Source: JAWOJF01 sp046481785 (GTDB lineage Bacteria > Bacteroidota > Ignavibacteria > Ignavibacteriales > Ignavibacteriaceae). Taken from it: 16,195 nucleotides of DNA. Every line of letters starts with the position of its first letter. Position 1 is the first letter of the stretch. Below, piece by piece: positions 5,683-12,409 of the stretch. A model generated the notes under the pieces. It was not told where the DNA came from and searched no databases. It saw nothing but the letters and a program-made list of their open reading frames with translations. The stretch lies in contig JAWOJF010000399.1 of assembly GCA_046481785.1 (NCBI GenBank), positions 1 to 16,195 of the forward strand. The letters are read 5' to 3'. Made by a program: the position numbers and the translations under genes.

Positions 5683-7275
5683 CTACTTTGCCTCTTCAGT
5701 AACATCCTTTTGAGTTTTGCCTGAGAAGAATTTTATCTGGCCTACAGGCATAGCAGCATCTTCAATCAGTTTCAACCTCATAAAATGTTTTAACTGTAGT
5801 TTAAACATAGATTTAAAAGAACCTTCTTTCAGCCTTGCAGCTACCGCAGGATGGCATTTTATTATAATAGATCTTTCATCGGATCTTTTCTTAAATTTTT
5901 TCAGCCAGTCTTCAAGATCATAAACAACATGTGAATGTTTGGTAAGCAATCCTGTCCCCATACAATACGGGCAGACTTCCTTCATTGCCTGCAGTATATT
6001 TTGTCTTACTCTTTGCCGCGTAATTTGTACCAGTCCGAAATCAGACATAGGAAGAACAGAAACCTTAGCCCTGTCTTTCCTGAATTCTTTTCTCAGTTCA
6101 TCAAATATTTTTTTCCGGTTTTTATCCTCTTCAAGGTCAATAAAATCAATAACAATTATTCCGCCAATATCACGAAGCTTCAACTGGCGGGCTATTTCTC
6201 TTGAGGCCTCAAGATCAGTCTTTAAGGAATTTAATTCCTGCTCTTTACTTTTTGCATATCTTCCGCTGTTAACATCAATAACAACCATTGCTTCGGTATG
6301 TTCAATAATTAAATAGCCGCCGCTTGGAAGAGGGACTTTTCTTCCCATTAAGGTTTTAATCTGTTCTTCAATTTTAAATGCATCAAATATTCCATTACCC
6401 GAACGGAAATGTTCTATTTTATCTGCAAGTCCGGGATGAATAAGCTGCACATAATTTTTTATCTGTTTATAAAGTTTTTTAGAATCAATAAAAACTTTGG
6501 AAACATCGGGAGTAAATAAATCTCTGATAACACTTGATGTGGTATTTAAATCCTGGTAAATAATTGTGGGAGGTTTTTCATTTTTTACACTGGATTCTAT
6601 ATCTTCCCAGGTTTTAACAAGATTGCTCAGATCATCCTTCAGCGACTCTTCAGTCTGGTTTTTTGCAACAGTCCTGATTATGAGTCCATAATTTTTAGGG
6701 AGTATACTGCGGGCAATACTTCTTAATCTGCGTCTTTCCTTAAAGTCATAAATCTTTTTTGAAACACCAATTTTGCCGTCAAAAGGAAGTAAAACACAGA
6801 ATCTGCCGGCAAGTGAAACAGAGGAGCTTACGCGTACGCCTTTATTGCTAACAGGCTCTTTGGTTATTTGAACAATAATATCCTGCCCTTTAAAAAGCTT
6901 GGGTATGGCAGGTTCTCTTTGTTCTTCTCTTTTAGGTTTACTTTGTAAAGCGGCAGGCTGCCCGGAAGGGCCCGGGTCTTTTTCATCCTCATCTTCCTCA
7001 TCAACATCCGAATCATCTTCCCCCAGCATATCTGAAAACCGCTGAGTGCTTTCTCCAATATCAGAAAAATGGAGAAAGGCATCATGCTTCATCCCAATAT
7101 CAACAAATGCGGCTTTAATGCCGGGTAAAACTCTTGCAACCTTTCCCAGGTAAATATCCCCCACCATACGGCGGTTTTCGGGATAATCAACAAAAAAGTC
7201 TGCTAAATTTCCATCTTCCGTTATAGCAACACGAGTTTGTGTTGTTGTAGAATTGATAATAATTTCTTTTATCAT
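5683..7275 (-). CDS. rng: Ribonuclease G/E family endoribonuclease
   Basis: The gene encodes 530 residues from the ATG at 7275, chosen over a TTG at 7284 because RNase G proteins begin directly with a strand like MIKEIIINSTTTQTRVA. It is a 5'-end-sensing, Mg-dependent endonuclease that cuts AU-rich single-stranded RNA in mRNA decay and rRNA maturation. Visible parts are an S1 domain (about 36-155) interrupted by an acidic, proline-containing insert at about 84-126; an RNase-H-like region; the catalytic core VVIDVNSGRY with D334 and IIVIDFIDL with D377; and the zinc-link motif CPYCMGTG with C435 and C438. No long C-terminal degradosome scaffold is present, so it is closer to RNase G than to E. 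coli RNase E. It follows pnp after about 360 bp and precedes gcvT by 66 bp. Confidence 0.94.
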   Translation of the reverse strand: MIKEIIINSTTTQTRVAITEDGNLADFFVDYPENRRMVGDIYLGKVARVLPGIKAAFVDIGMKHDAFLHFSDIGESTQRFSDMLGEDDSDVDEEDEDEKDPGPSGQPAALQSKPKREEQREPAIPKLFKGQDIIVQITKEPVSNKGVRVSSSVSLAGRFCVLLPFDGKIGVSKKIYDFKERRRLRSIARSILPKNYGLIIRTVAKNQTEESLKDDLSNLVKTWEDIESSVKNEKPPTIIYQDLNTTSSVIRDLFTPDVSKVFIDSKKLYKQIKNYVQLIHPGLADKIEHFRSGNGIFDAFKIEEQIKTLMGRKVPLPSGGYLIIEHTEAMVVIDVNSGRYAKSKEQELNSLKTDLEASREIARQLKLRDIGGIIVIDFIDLEEDKNRKKIFDELRKEFRKDRAKVSVLPMSDFGLVQITRQRVRQNILQAMKEVCPYCMGTGLLTKHSHVVYDLEDWLKKFKKRSDERSIIIKCHPAVAARLKEGSFKSMFKLQLKHFMRLKLIEDAAMPVGQIKFFSGKTQKDVTEEAK

Positions 7276-7509
7276 AAAGAACAAACTCTTTCAATCCCAT
7301 TTTTTGCGGGATTCTAAAATTTTCCACCTCATATTCCAGCCTGTTAAAGTAACGGGGGGGAGGTGTATTCTCAAAAACAAGCTTTTCCGCAATAAAAGAG
7401 AATGCTCTATCGGGCTTTTTCATTTCTATAAACAGAAATAACAAAGCAAATATGTTAAGTATTATAGGCTCCATTGCGGTTATGCTATTATTTAAAACTA
7501 AATTAAACT
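7276..7509 (-). other. Leader region upstream of rng, with an unassigned 95-codon frame
   Basis: The pnp-rng gap holds no recognised gene. Three hairpins fill 7510-7630; the rest is probably the rng leader and promoter, though no convincing promoter could be picked. A minus-strand frame from ATG at 7474 stays open for 95 codons to 7187. It begins with a hydrophobic stretch (MEPIILNIFALLFLFIEM) and runs across the rng start in another frame. It has no good ribosome-binding site, and its last third is out-of-frame rng sequence, so it is not called as a gene. Confidence 0.4.
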
Positions 7510-7530
7510 CCGGGTAAACACTTCACCCGG
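7510..7530 (-). terminator. Hairpin 3 in the pnp-rng spacer
   Basis: The minus strand reads CCGGGTGAA-GTG-TTTACCCGG: a nine-pair stem with one G-T pair and a three-base loop, followed by AGTTTAATTTAG. It is stable but followed by a mixed rather than pure T run, so it could be a processing or decay barrier as easily as a terminator. Confidence 0.5.
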
Positions 7531-7553
7531 TATAAATTTAAAAACAATAATCC

Positions 7554-7575
7554 GCCTCTGCATTGATACAGAGGC
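7554..7575 (-). terminator. Hairpin 2 in the pnp-rng spacer
   Basis: A perfect seven-pair stem, GCCTCTG with CAGAGGC, closes an eight-base loop. On the minus strand it is followed by GGATTATTGTTTTT. It is plausible as a back-up terminator behind the first hairpin. Confidence 0.55.
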
Positions 7576-7595
7576 AACACATAAACAGTAATTTA

Positions 7596-7630
7596 AAAAT
7601 CAAAAATGCTGAAAATTACTTTCAGCATTT
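7596..7630 (-). terminator. Rho-independent terminator of the nusA-pnp cluster
   Basis: Six bases after the pnp stop the minus strand has AAATGCTGAAA, loop GTAAT, then TTTCAGCATTT: a perfect 11-pair stem followed by TTGATTTTT. It is the clearest terminator in the window. The stem begins with A-runs, so it could also work weakly for plus-strand transcripts, although no plus-strand gene is seen. Confidence 0.8.
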
Positions 7631-7636
7631 AAAAAA

Positions 7637-9742
7637 TTATGCAGTTACTTCCTGCCCGGCACCGTTTTCTTTAAGCATCTCTTTCCTGCTGAGAGACAGT
7701 TTACCGTTTTCCACTTTAATAAGTTTAACGGTTACTTTGTCACCTTCCTTAAAGTAATCAGTTACCTTATTGACACGTTTATTGTCAATTTGTGAAATAT
7801 GAAGCAGCCCCTCTTTACCGGGAAGTATTTCAACGAAGGCTCCGAAATCCATAATTTTGGTTATTACACCATCATATACTTCTCCAACTTCGGGAGTAGC
7901 AGTAAGCTTCTTAATGTATTCTTTACACTTTTGTGCACTCTCTTTGTTAGGAGATGCAATATTTACAGTGCCGTCATCCTGAATATTAATATCTACTCCA
8001 AACAGCCTCTGCATACCCTGTACAGTTTTACCGCCAGGACCAATAATTAAACCTATCTGATCTGTTTCAACCTTCATTGTAATCAGGCGGGGCGCAAACT
8101 GAGATAACTGCTCTCTTGGCTGGCTGATTGCACTATCCATAATTCCGAGAATATGCATTCTTCCTTCTTTGGCCTGTCTTAATGCAGTCTCCATAATTTC
8201 AAAGGTAATCCCTTTAATTTTAATATCCATCTGGAATGCTGTAATACCATCTTTTGTACCTGCCACTTTAAAATCCATATCACCAAGATGATCTTCATTT
8301 CCGAGAATGTCTGAAAGTACTTTGAAGTTGTTATCTTCTTTAATAAGCCCCATGGCAATACCGGCAACAGCTTTTTTAATCGGCACTCCGCCATCCATTA
8401 AAGCCAATGAGCCGGCGCAAACAGTAGCCATTGATGAAGATCCGTTTGATTCAAGTATATCGGATATAAGCCTTGTTGTATATGGGAACTGGTCTTCCGG
8501 CGGCAGCATATTTTTCAACGCCCTCTCTGCAAGATTTCCATGGCCAACTTCCCTTCTTCCAACCCCGGTCATTCTTCCAACTTCACCTACACTAAACGGC
8601 GGGAAGTTATAATGAAGCATAAATTTTTTGGTGTACTCTTCTACCAGGCCTTCAATCGTCTGCTCGTCATTTTTTGTACCCAGTGTAATTGTTGTTAAAC
8701 TTTGTGTTTCACCACGGGTAAACAGAGCTGAACCATGAGTCCGCGGAAGCACGTTAAGCTCAACAGTAATAGGCCTTATTTCAGTTGCACTTCTTCCATC
8801 CAGCCTTATGCCTTCGTTAAGAATCCTTTGTCTCATCAGGTCTTTTTCAACATCATGAAGGAAACCGGAAATTATCTTTTCCTGCTCAGGGTATTTTTCT
8901 GCAAGTGCAGTTAAAACTTCTTCTTTAAGCAGTTTGTTTGAACTGCTTCTCTCTTCTTTTTTAAGTACAGAGTAAACAAGGTTTTTAAGTTTATCATTTG
9001 CAAGGGCAAGCACATCATTTTTTAACTGCGCGTCAGTTTCTTTAACAGGTACTTCCCTTTTTGCATGCCCTGCTTCCGATTGCATTTCAAGCTGAATCTG
9101 GATAAGCTTTTTGATTTCCTGCTGAGCAAATTTTAAAGCAGCAAGAATATCATCTTCACTCACTTCATGGGATTCGCCTTCTACCATTAAAATTGAATCA
9201 GCGGTTCCGCCAACAACAAGTTCAATATCACTTTCTTTAAGCTGCTGATTGGTAGGATTACAAATTAATTCTCCATTAATCCTTCCTACTCTTACTTGTC
9301 CAACCGGTCCTTCAAAAGGAATATCAGAAATAGATAATGCAGCCGAAGCACCTACAGCAGCAAGCACATCAGGATCATTTTCGCCATCGTAAGACAGAAC
9401 AAACGCTATTATCTGTGTTTCGTTCTTATAATCATCCGGAAACAGCGGCCTTATGGGACGGTCAATCAGCCTTGCGCTTAGAATTTCCTTTTCAGTAGGG
9501 CGGCCTTCTCTTTTAATATAGCCGCCGGGTATTTTACCGGCTGCAGAACTTCTCTCTCTGTATTCTACCTGCAATGGAAAAAAATCCTGTTCTTCTTTTG
9601 CTTCTTCAGCGGCAACGGCTGATACCAGTACCATTGTATCACCATATCTTACCATTACAGCACCGTTTGCCTGTTTGGCGTATCTTCCTGTTTCTATGGA
9701 AAATTTTCTTCCGCCAATTTCTATTTCTTTGGTAACTATCAT
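7637..9742 (-). CDS. pnp: Polyribonucleotide nucleotidyltransferase (PNPase)
   Basis: The gene encodes 701 residues, the usual PNPase length. The enzyme degrades RNA 3'-to-5' using phosphate and can add tails, acting as a ring-shaped trimer. Two RNase-PH domains are visible: the first at about 10-145 with RSSAAGKIPGGYIKREGRP and RLIDRPIRPLF, the second from about 310 with RLDGRS, THGSALFTRGETQ and the catalytic GDMDFKVAGTKDG around 487-499 (D488, D490). An all-helical linker lies between them. The KH domain has the loop GPGGK around 568-572, and the S1 domain (about 620-690) has GVITKIMDFGAFVEI and GLLHISQI. AAAGG stands seven bases before the ATG. The gene follows rpsO by 11 bp, the ancestral rpsO-pnp pairing, and ends at a strong hairpin. 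Confidence 0.98.
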   Translation of the reverse strand: MIVTKEIEIGGRKFSIETGRYAKQANGAVMVRYGDTMVLVSAVAAEEAKEEQDFFPLQVEYRERSSAAGKIPGGYIKREGRPTEKEILSARLIDRPIRPLFPDDYKNETQIIAFVLSYDGENDPDVLAAVGASAALSISDIPFEGPVGQVRVGRINGELICNPTNQQLKESDIELVVGGTADSILMVEGESHEVSEDDILAALKFAQQEIKKLIQIQLEMQSEAGHAKREVPVKETDAQLKNDVLALANDKLKNLVYSVLKKEERSSSNKLLKEEVLTALAEKYPEQEKIISGFLHDVEKDLMRQRILNEGIRLDGRSATEIRPITVELNVLPRTHGSALFTRGETQSLTTITLGTKNDEQTIEGLVEEYTKKFMLHYNFPPFSVGEVGRMTGVGRREVGHGNLAERALKNMLPPEDQFPYTTRLISDILESNGSSSMATVCAGSLALMDGGVPIKKAVAGIAMGLIKEDNNFKVLSDILGNEDHLGDMDFKVAGTKDGITAFQMDIKIKGITFEIMETALRQAKEGRMHILGIMDSAISQPREQLSQFAPRLITMKVETDQIGLIIGPGGKTVQGMQRLFGVDINIQDDGTVNIASPNKESAQKCKEYIKKLTATPEVGEVYDGVITKIMDFGAFVEILPGKEGLLHISQIDNKRVNKVTDYFKEGDKVTVKLIKVENGKLSLSRKEMLKENGAGQEVTA

Positions 9743-9753
9743 TTAAATACCTT

Positions 9754-10017
9754 TTACTTTCTTATATTCAATTCTTTAATAATTGTTCTGTATCTCTCAA
9801 TATCTTTTTCCATCAGATAATCGAGAAGTCTCCTTCTTTTACCAACCATCATCATTAACCCTCTTCTTGAATGATGATCCTTTTTATGTGCATCAAAGTG
9901 CCCGGTTAAATCATTAATTCTCTTTGTTAAAAGTGCTATCTGTACTTCAGATTTACCTGAATCTTTTTCGTTTGCACCGAATTTTTTAACGAGCTCTAAT
10001 TTCTCTTCTTTAGTCAT
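9754..10017 (-). CDS. rpsO: 30S ribosomal protein S15
   Basis: The gene encodes 87 residues, close to the standard 88-89. S15 is a primary binder of the central domain of 16S rRNA and forms bridges to the 50S subunit. The conserved core runs from [16 protein letters not shown] through [18 protein letters not shown] to [10 protein letters not shown], all rRNA-contacting. AAGGAT lies about nine bases before the ATG. The gene sits between ribF (108 bp upstream) and pnp (11 bp downstream). The upstream spacer contains a hairpin that might be the S15 self-regulation site known from several bacteria. Confidence 0.98.
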   Translation of the reverse strand: MTKEEKLELVKKFGANEKDSGKSEVQIALLTKRINDLTGHFDAHKKDHHSRRGLMMMVGKRRRLLDYLMEKDIERYRTIIKELNIRK

Positions 10018-10051
10018 TTTTATTTTATCCTTATTATTTATTGTACAATGT

Positions 10052-10073
10052 AACCCCAGAACCTACCGGAGTT
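10052..10073 (-). promoter_or_regulatory. Candidate S15-responsive hairpin in the rpsO leader
   Basis: The transcript would fold AACUCC against GGGGUU around a ten-base loop, GGUAGGUUCU, 35 bases before the rpsO start. The stem has one U-G pair flanked by C-G pairs. S15 recognises a G-U/G-C step in rRNA and in several unrelated mRNA leaders, so the position and wobble are suggestive. The stem is short and the assignment is inference. Confidence 0.3.
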
Positions 10074-10102
10074 AATTAATTTAAATTTTCAATTTTTAAG
10101 CC

Positions 10103-10116
10103 CCTAACATCTTAGG
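10103..10116 (-). terminator. Small hairpin after ribF
   Basis: Ten bases past the ribF stop, CCTAA-GATG-TTAGG forms a five-pair stem, followed by GGCTTAAAAATTG. It is too weak to be a confident terminator and may only attenuate between ribF and rpsO. Confidence 0.25.
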
Positions 10117-10125
10117 AATTCAGTT

Positions 10126-11061
10126 TTATGCTAAACTCCTTATCATTTCAAGACCATTTTGTTTATCAATATTCATCTGATAAATTAATTCTTCTACAGA
10201 ACTAAACTTCTCTTCATCCCTTAGTTTTTCAATAACATTAACAGTTACATTTTCAAAATAAATGTCCCTGTTAAAATTATATATATAAACCTCAGGTGTT
10301 ATACTGCCGGAATTATAAAATGTAGGGCGCTTGCCTACACTTAAAAGTCCATGATGTTTTTCATTTTTTACAAAGAACTCAACAAGATAAATACCGAGTG
10401 CCGGAAGCATTTTATCCGGATCATCAGGTTTGATATTAGCTGTTGGGAAACCCAATGTTCTTCCACGTTTATCTCCTTCAACTACTTCTCCGCTGAAGGA
10501 GTAGTATCTTCCAAGAGCGCTGGTAACTTTACCGATATTACCTGCATCAAGATTTTTCCTTATTTTAGAACTGCTTATGGTAATATCTTCAATTTTAACT
10601 TCACCAACAGAAGTTACATCAAAACCCGATTCTTTGCCTATCTCACGCAGAGTAGTTTCATTACCGCCTCTGCCTTTTCCAAAATGGTGATCATAACCTA
10701 TAATTATTTCACTTACACCAATTCCATCTATAATATATCTTTTTAAAAATTCATCTGATGTTAACTGGGAGAACTCTTTTGTAAAATTTATTATCAACAG
10801 ATTGTCAATACCATACTCAGCCATAATTTTTGCTTTTTCGGCTGTAGTAGATAACAATTTAATACCATCCCCCCCGGTAATAATTTTCCTGGGATGAGGG
10901 TGGAAAGTAATGAGGAAGCTCCTGCCTTTAAAAGCTGATGCTTTTTCAATTACCTTATCAATAATCTTTTTATGTCCTAAATGAACACCATCAAAAGTAC
11001 CAATGGTAACAACCGTATTTTTGTCCCATTTAACCTTTGATAAATCATCAAAAATCTGCAT
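10126..11061 (-). CDS. ribF: Bifunctional riboflavin kinase / FAD synthetase
   Basis: The gene encodes 311 residues, the normal bifunctional length. It phosphorylates riboflavin to FMN and adenylylates FMN to FAD. The N-terminal nucleotidyltransferase half has VVTIGTFDGVHLGH at 17-30, the TFHPHP motif at 52-57, GYDHHFGKGRGGN at 122-134 and SSSKIRKNL around 163-171. The C-terminal kinase half begins at about 185 with GRYYSFSGEVVEGDKRGRTL, followed by GFPTANI at 204-210, LGIYLVEF and KRPTF; its usual catalytic glutamate corresponds to E257 in PEVYIYNF. It lies between truB and rpsO, as in Bacillus. No Shine-Dalgarno is evident before the ATG. Confidence 0.96.
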   Translation of the reverse strand: MQIFDDLSKVKWDKNTVVTIGTFDGVHLGHKKIIDKVIEKASAFKGRSFLITFHPHPRKIITGGDGIKLLSTTAEKAKIMAEYGIDNLLIINFTKEFSQLTSDEFLKRYIIDGIGVSEIIIGYDHHFGKGRGGNETTLREIGKESGFDVTSVGEVKIEDITISSSKIRKNLDAGNIGKVTSALGRYYSFSGEVVEGDKRGRTLGFPTANIKPDDPDKMLPALGIYLVEFFVKNEKHHGLLSVGKRPTFYNSGSITPEVYIYNFNRDIYFENVTVNVIEKLRDEEKFSSVEELIYQMNIDKQNGLEMIRSLA

Positions 11062-11080
11062 ATATGTCTTAAAAAACCTG

Positions 11081-11088
11081 TAAATATA
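11081..11088 (-). promoter_or_regulatory. Possible -10 element upstream of ribF
   Basis: TATATTTA lies about 20 bases before the ribF start on the minus strand, close to the TAnnTTT form of -10 elements in Bacteroidota. No matching upstream TTG element is obvious. A promoter here would give a very short leader, consistent with the missing Shine-Dalgarno, but the AT-rich context makes chance likely. Confidence 0.25.
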
Positions 11089-11219
11089 AGATTTTTTAGC
11101 TAAAAATTAAAACCCCGGTTCTAACATCATCCCAGTTAAATTAGGGAAGATAGGGGTAAACTTAGCACTTAATCATGCCTCAATAATAAATCCCGTTTAG
11201 CAGCACAATAGAAAACTCC

Positions 11220-11247
11220 CCCGGTATTCCAATGAATCTTATCCGGG
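11220..11247 (-). terminator. Imperfect hairpin at the truB stop
   Basis: A two-part stem (CCCGG with CCGGG outside, ATTC with GAAT inside) spans the truB stop codon and is followed on the minus strand by GGAGTTTTCT. The 177-bp truB-ribF spacer is the largest gap between truB and pnp. This may reduce read-through, but it is not a strong terminator. Nothing else is recognisable in the spacer apart from the -10-like sequence near ribF. Confidence 0.3.
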
Positions 11248-11955
11248 CAGTTTCGCAGTATCCACATTTTGCATCTGCTCAACAAATTCACTAACTGAAA
11301 GAGCATCCTCTATAGAATAATTACCAATTTTTGTCCTTCTCAAAGAACTAAGAATTCCGCCACAGCCCAATTTTTCGCCAAAATCATTTGCAATTACACG
11401 AATATATGTGCCCTTAGAACAAACAATTTCAAAGTGAATTTCAGGAAGATCAATCTTCACAATTTCAAACCCGGAAATAGTAACTTCCCTTGGTTCCCGT
11501 TCAACGGTTTTACCCTTACGTGCTAAGTTATACAGTGTTTTACCTTTTAGCTTTATTGCAGAATACATCGGAGGAATTTGAGTAATTCTGCCTAAAAACT
11601 GATCGCGGGTCCTGTAAATCTCTTCTTCAGTTACATTCACAGGTTTTTCACTGGTAATTTCAGTTTCAGTATCCATAGAAGGAGTAGTTTTGCCAAGCAG
11701 TATTGTGCCCGTATAGGTTTTTTCCTGTTCCTGGTATAAAGTCATTTCCTTGGTCTTTTTACCTGTACAAAGAATAAGCAGCCCTGAAGCCAGCGGATCC
11801 AGAGTACCGGCGTGACCTATCTTTCTTGTTCCAATAAGTTTTCTTATTTCATGCACTACTTTAAAAGAAGACCAAAACATGGGCTTATCTATTAAAATAA
11901 TTTGTCCGGACAAAAAATCTAAATCCGAAATTTTATTCGTTCCCTTTGTTATCAT
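11239..11955 (-). CDS. truB: tRNA pseudouridine-55 synthase
   Basis: The gene encodes 238 residues. The enzyme makes the universal pseudouridine 55 in the T-loop of tRNAs. The catalytic block KIGHAGTLDPLASGLL is at 45-60 with D53 as nucleophile. The preceding LIDKP motif, the KTYTGTILLG strand, PPMYSAIKLKGKTLYNLARKG and the SKGTYIRVIANDFGEKL motif are all present. It stops after the core fold and lacks the C-terminal PUA extension of the E. coli enzyme, as many bacterial TruB proteins do. The chosen ATG overlaps the rbfA 3' end by 23 bp and has GAGG directly against it. No later ATG precedes the LSGQIILIDKP core, so the overlap is probably real. Confidence 0.96.
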   Translation of the reverse strand: MITKGTNKISDLDFLSGQIILIDKPMFWSSFKVVHEIRKLIGTRKIGHAGTLDPLASGLLILCTGKKTKEMTLYQEQEKTYTGTILLGKTTPSMDTETEITSEKPVNVTEEEIYRTRDQFLGRITQIPPMYSAIKLKGKTLYNLARKGKTVEREPREVTISGFEIVKIDLPEIHFEIVCSKGTYIRVIANDFGEKLGCGGILSSLRRTKIGNYSIEDALSVSEFVEQMQNVDTAKLPG

Positions 11956-12289
11956 CCTCGTGAATCTTTTTAAACAGACCTTCTATTTTTTCTACATAAT
12001 CCAGGGTATCATCAATAAAAAACTTAAGCTCGGGAACAAATTTAATCCTGATCCTGTGGGCAAGTTCTGAACGGATAAATCCGGATGTGGATTTTACCTT
12101 TTCCAATACGCTTTCCCGTTTATCCCTGTCCAATACCGACAAATATATTTTAGCAATTTTCAGATCCGGGCTAACTTTTACATTGGTAATAGTAATAAAA
12201 CCAAGTTCAGGGTCATGCAATTTATGTAAGAAGATTAAACTTATTTCTTCTTTAATCAAATTTTCAACTTTGTCAACTCTATGAGACAC
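11933..12289 (-). CDS. rbfA: Ribosome-binding factor A
   Basis: The gene encodes 118 residues. RbfA binds the 30S subunit and is needed for late 16S rRNA maturation and cold growth. It is a single KH-like domain, recognisable from MSHRVDKVENLIKEEISLIF, DPELGFITITNVKVSPDLKIAKIYLSV, then the helix with GFIRSELAHRIRIKFVPEL and the conserved DDTLDYVEKIEGLFKKI end. The start is GTG at 12289-12287, fixed by AAGGAG at 12303-12298 with eight bases of spacing. An ATG one base earlier is in another frame. The 3' end overlaps truB by 23 bp. A nested hairpin and a direct repeat lie just upstream. Confidence 0.95.
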   Translation of the reverse strand: MSHRVDKVENLIKEEISLIFLHKLHDPELGFITITNVKVSPDLKIAKIYLSVLDRDKRESVLEKVKSTSGFIRSELAHRIRIKFVPELKFFIDDTLDYVEKIEGLFKKIHEDDNKGNE

Positions 12290-12306
12290 ATTATCATCTC
12301 CTTAAT

Positions 12307-12367
12307 GGAATTAAAAGATTTAAAGATTATGATATAAATCTTTGCTCTTTATGAAATCTTTTAATCC
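12307..12367 (-). promoter_or_regulatory. Nested inverted repeat upstream of the rbfA ribosome-binding site
   Basis: The outer arms (12307-12321 and 12354-12367) pair over 14 bases with a single bulged base. Inside, 12322-12328 and 12337-12343 form another seven-pair stem (AAAGATT with AATCTTT). The structure ends only a few bases before AAGGAG of rbfA, so folding could affect rbfA translation or serve as a processing site. The arms are almost entirely A and T, so stability is modest. Confidence 0.45.
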
Positions 12368-12370
12368 TTC

Positions 12371-12400
12371 AATTTTTCAATCTTATAATTTTTCAATCTT
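12371..12400. repeat. Two 14-bp direct repeats in the infB-rbfA spacer
   Basis: AATTTTTCAATCTT occurs at 12371-12384 and again, identical, at 12387-12400. Related text (TTAATCCTTC, TCTAATC) surrounds both copies, and the adjacent hairpin arms use the same AAATCTTTTAAT vocabulary. It looks like slippage-derived low-complexity sequence. Confidence 0.7.
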
Positions 12401-12409
12401 TCTAATCAT

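Noticed and set aside
7276..7284. TTG start three codons before the rng ATG
   Set aside because: The family N-terminus begins at the ATG, and the purine-rich AAAGAG is badly spaced for the TTG (two bases) but acceptable for the ATG.
11092..11107. Palindrome TTTTTAGCTAAAAA upstream of ribF as an operator
   Set aside because: It is almost pure A-T in an AT-rich spacer and has no second copy, so chance is a sufficient explanation.
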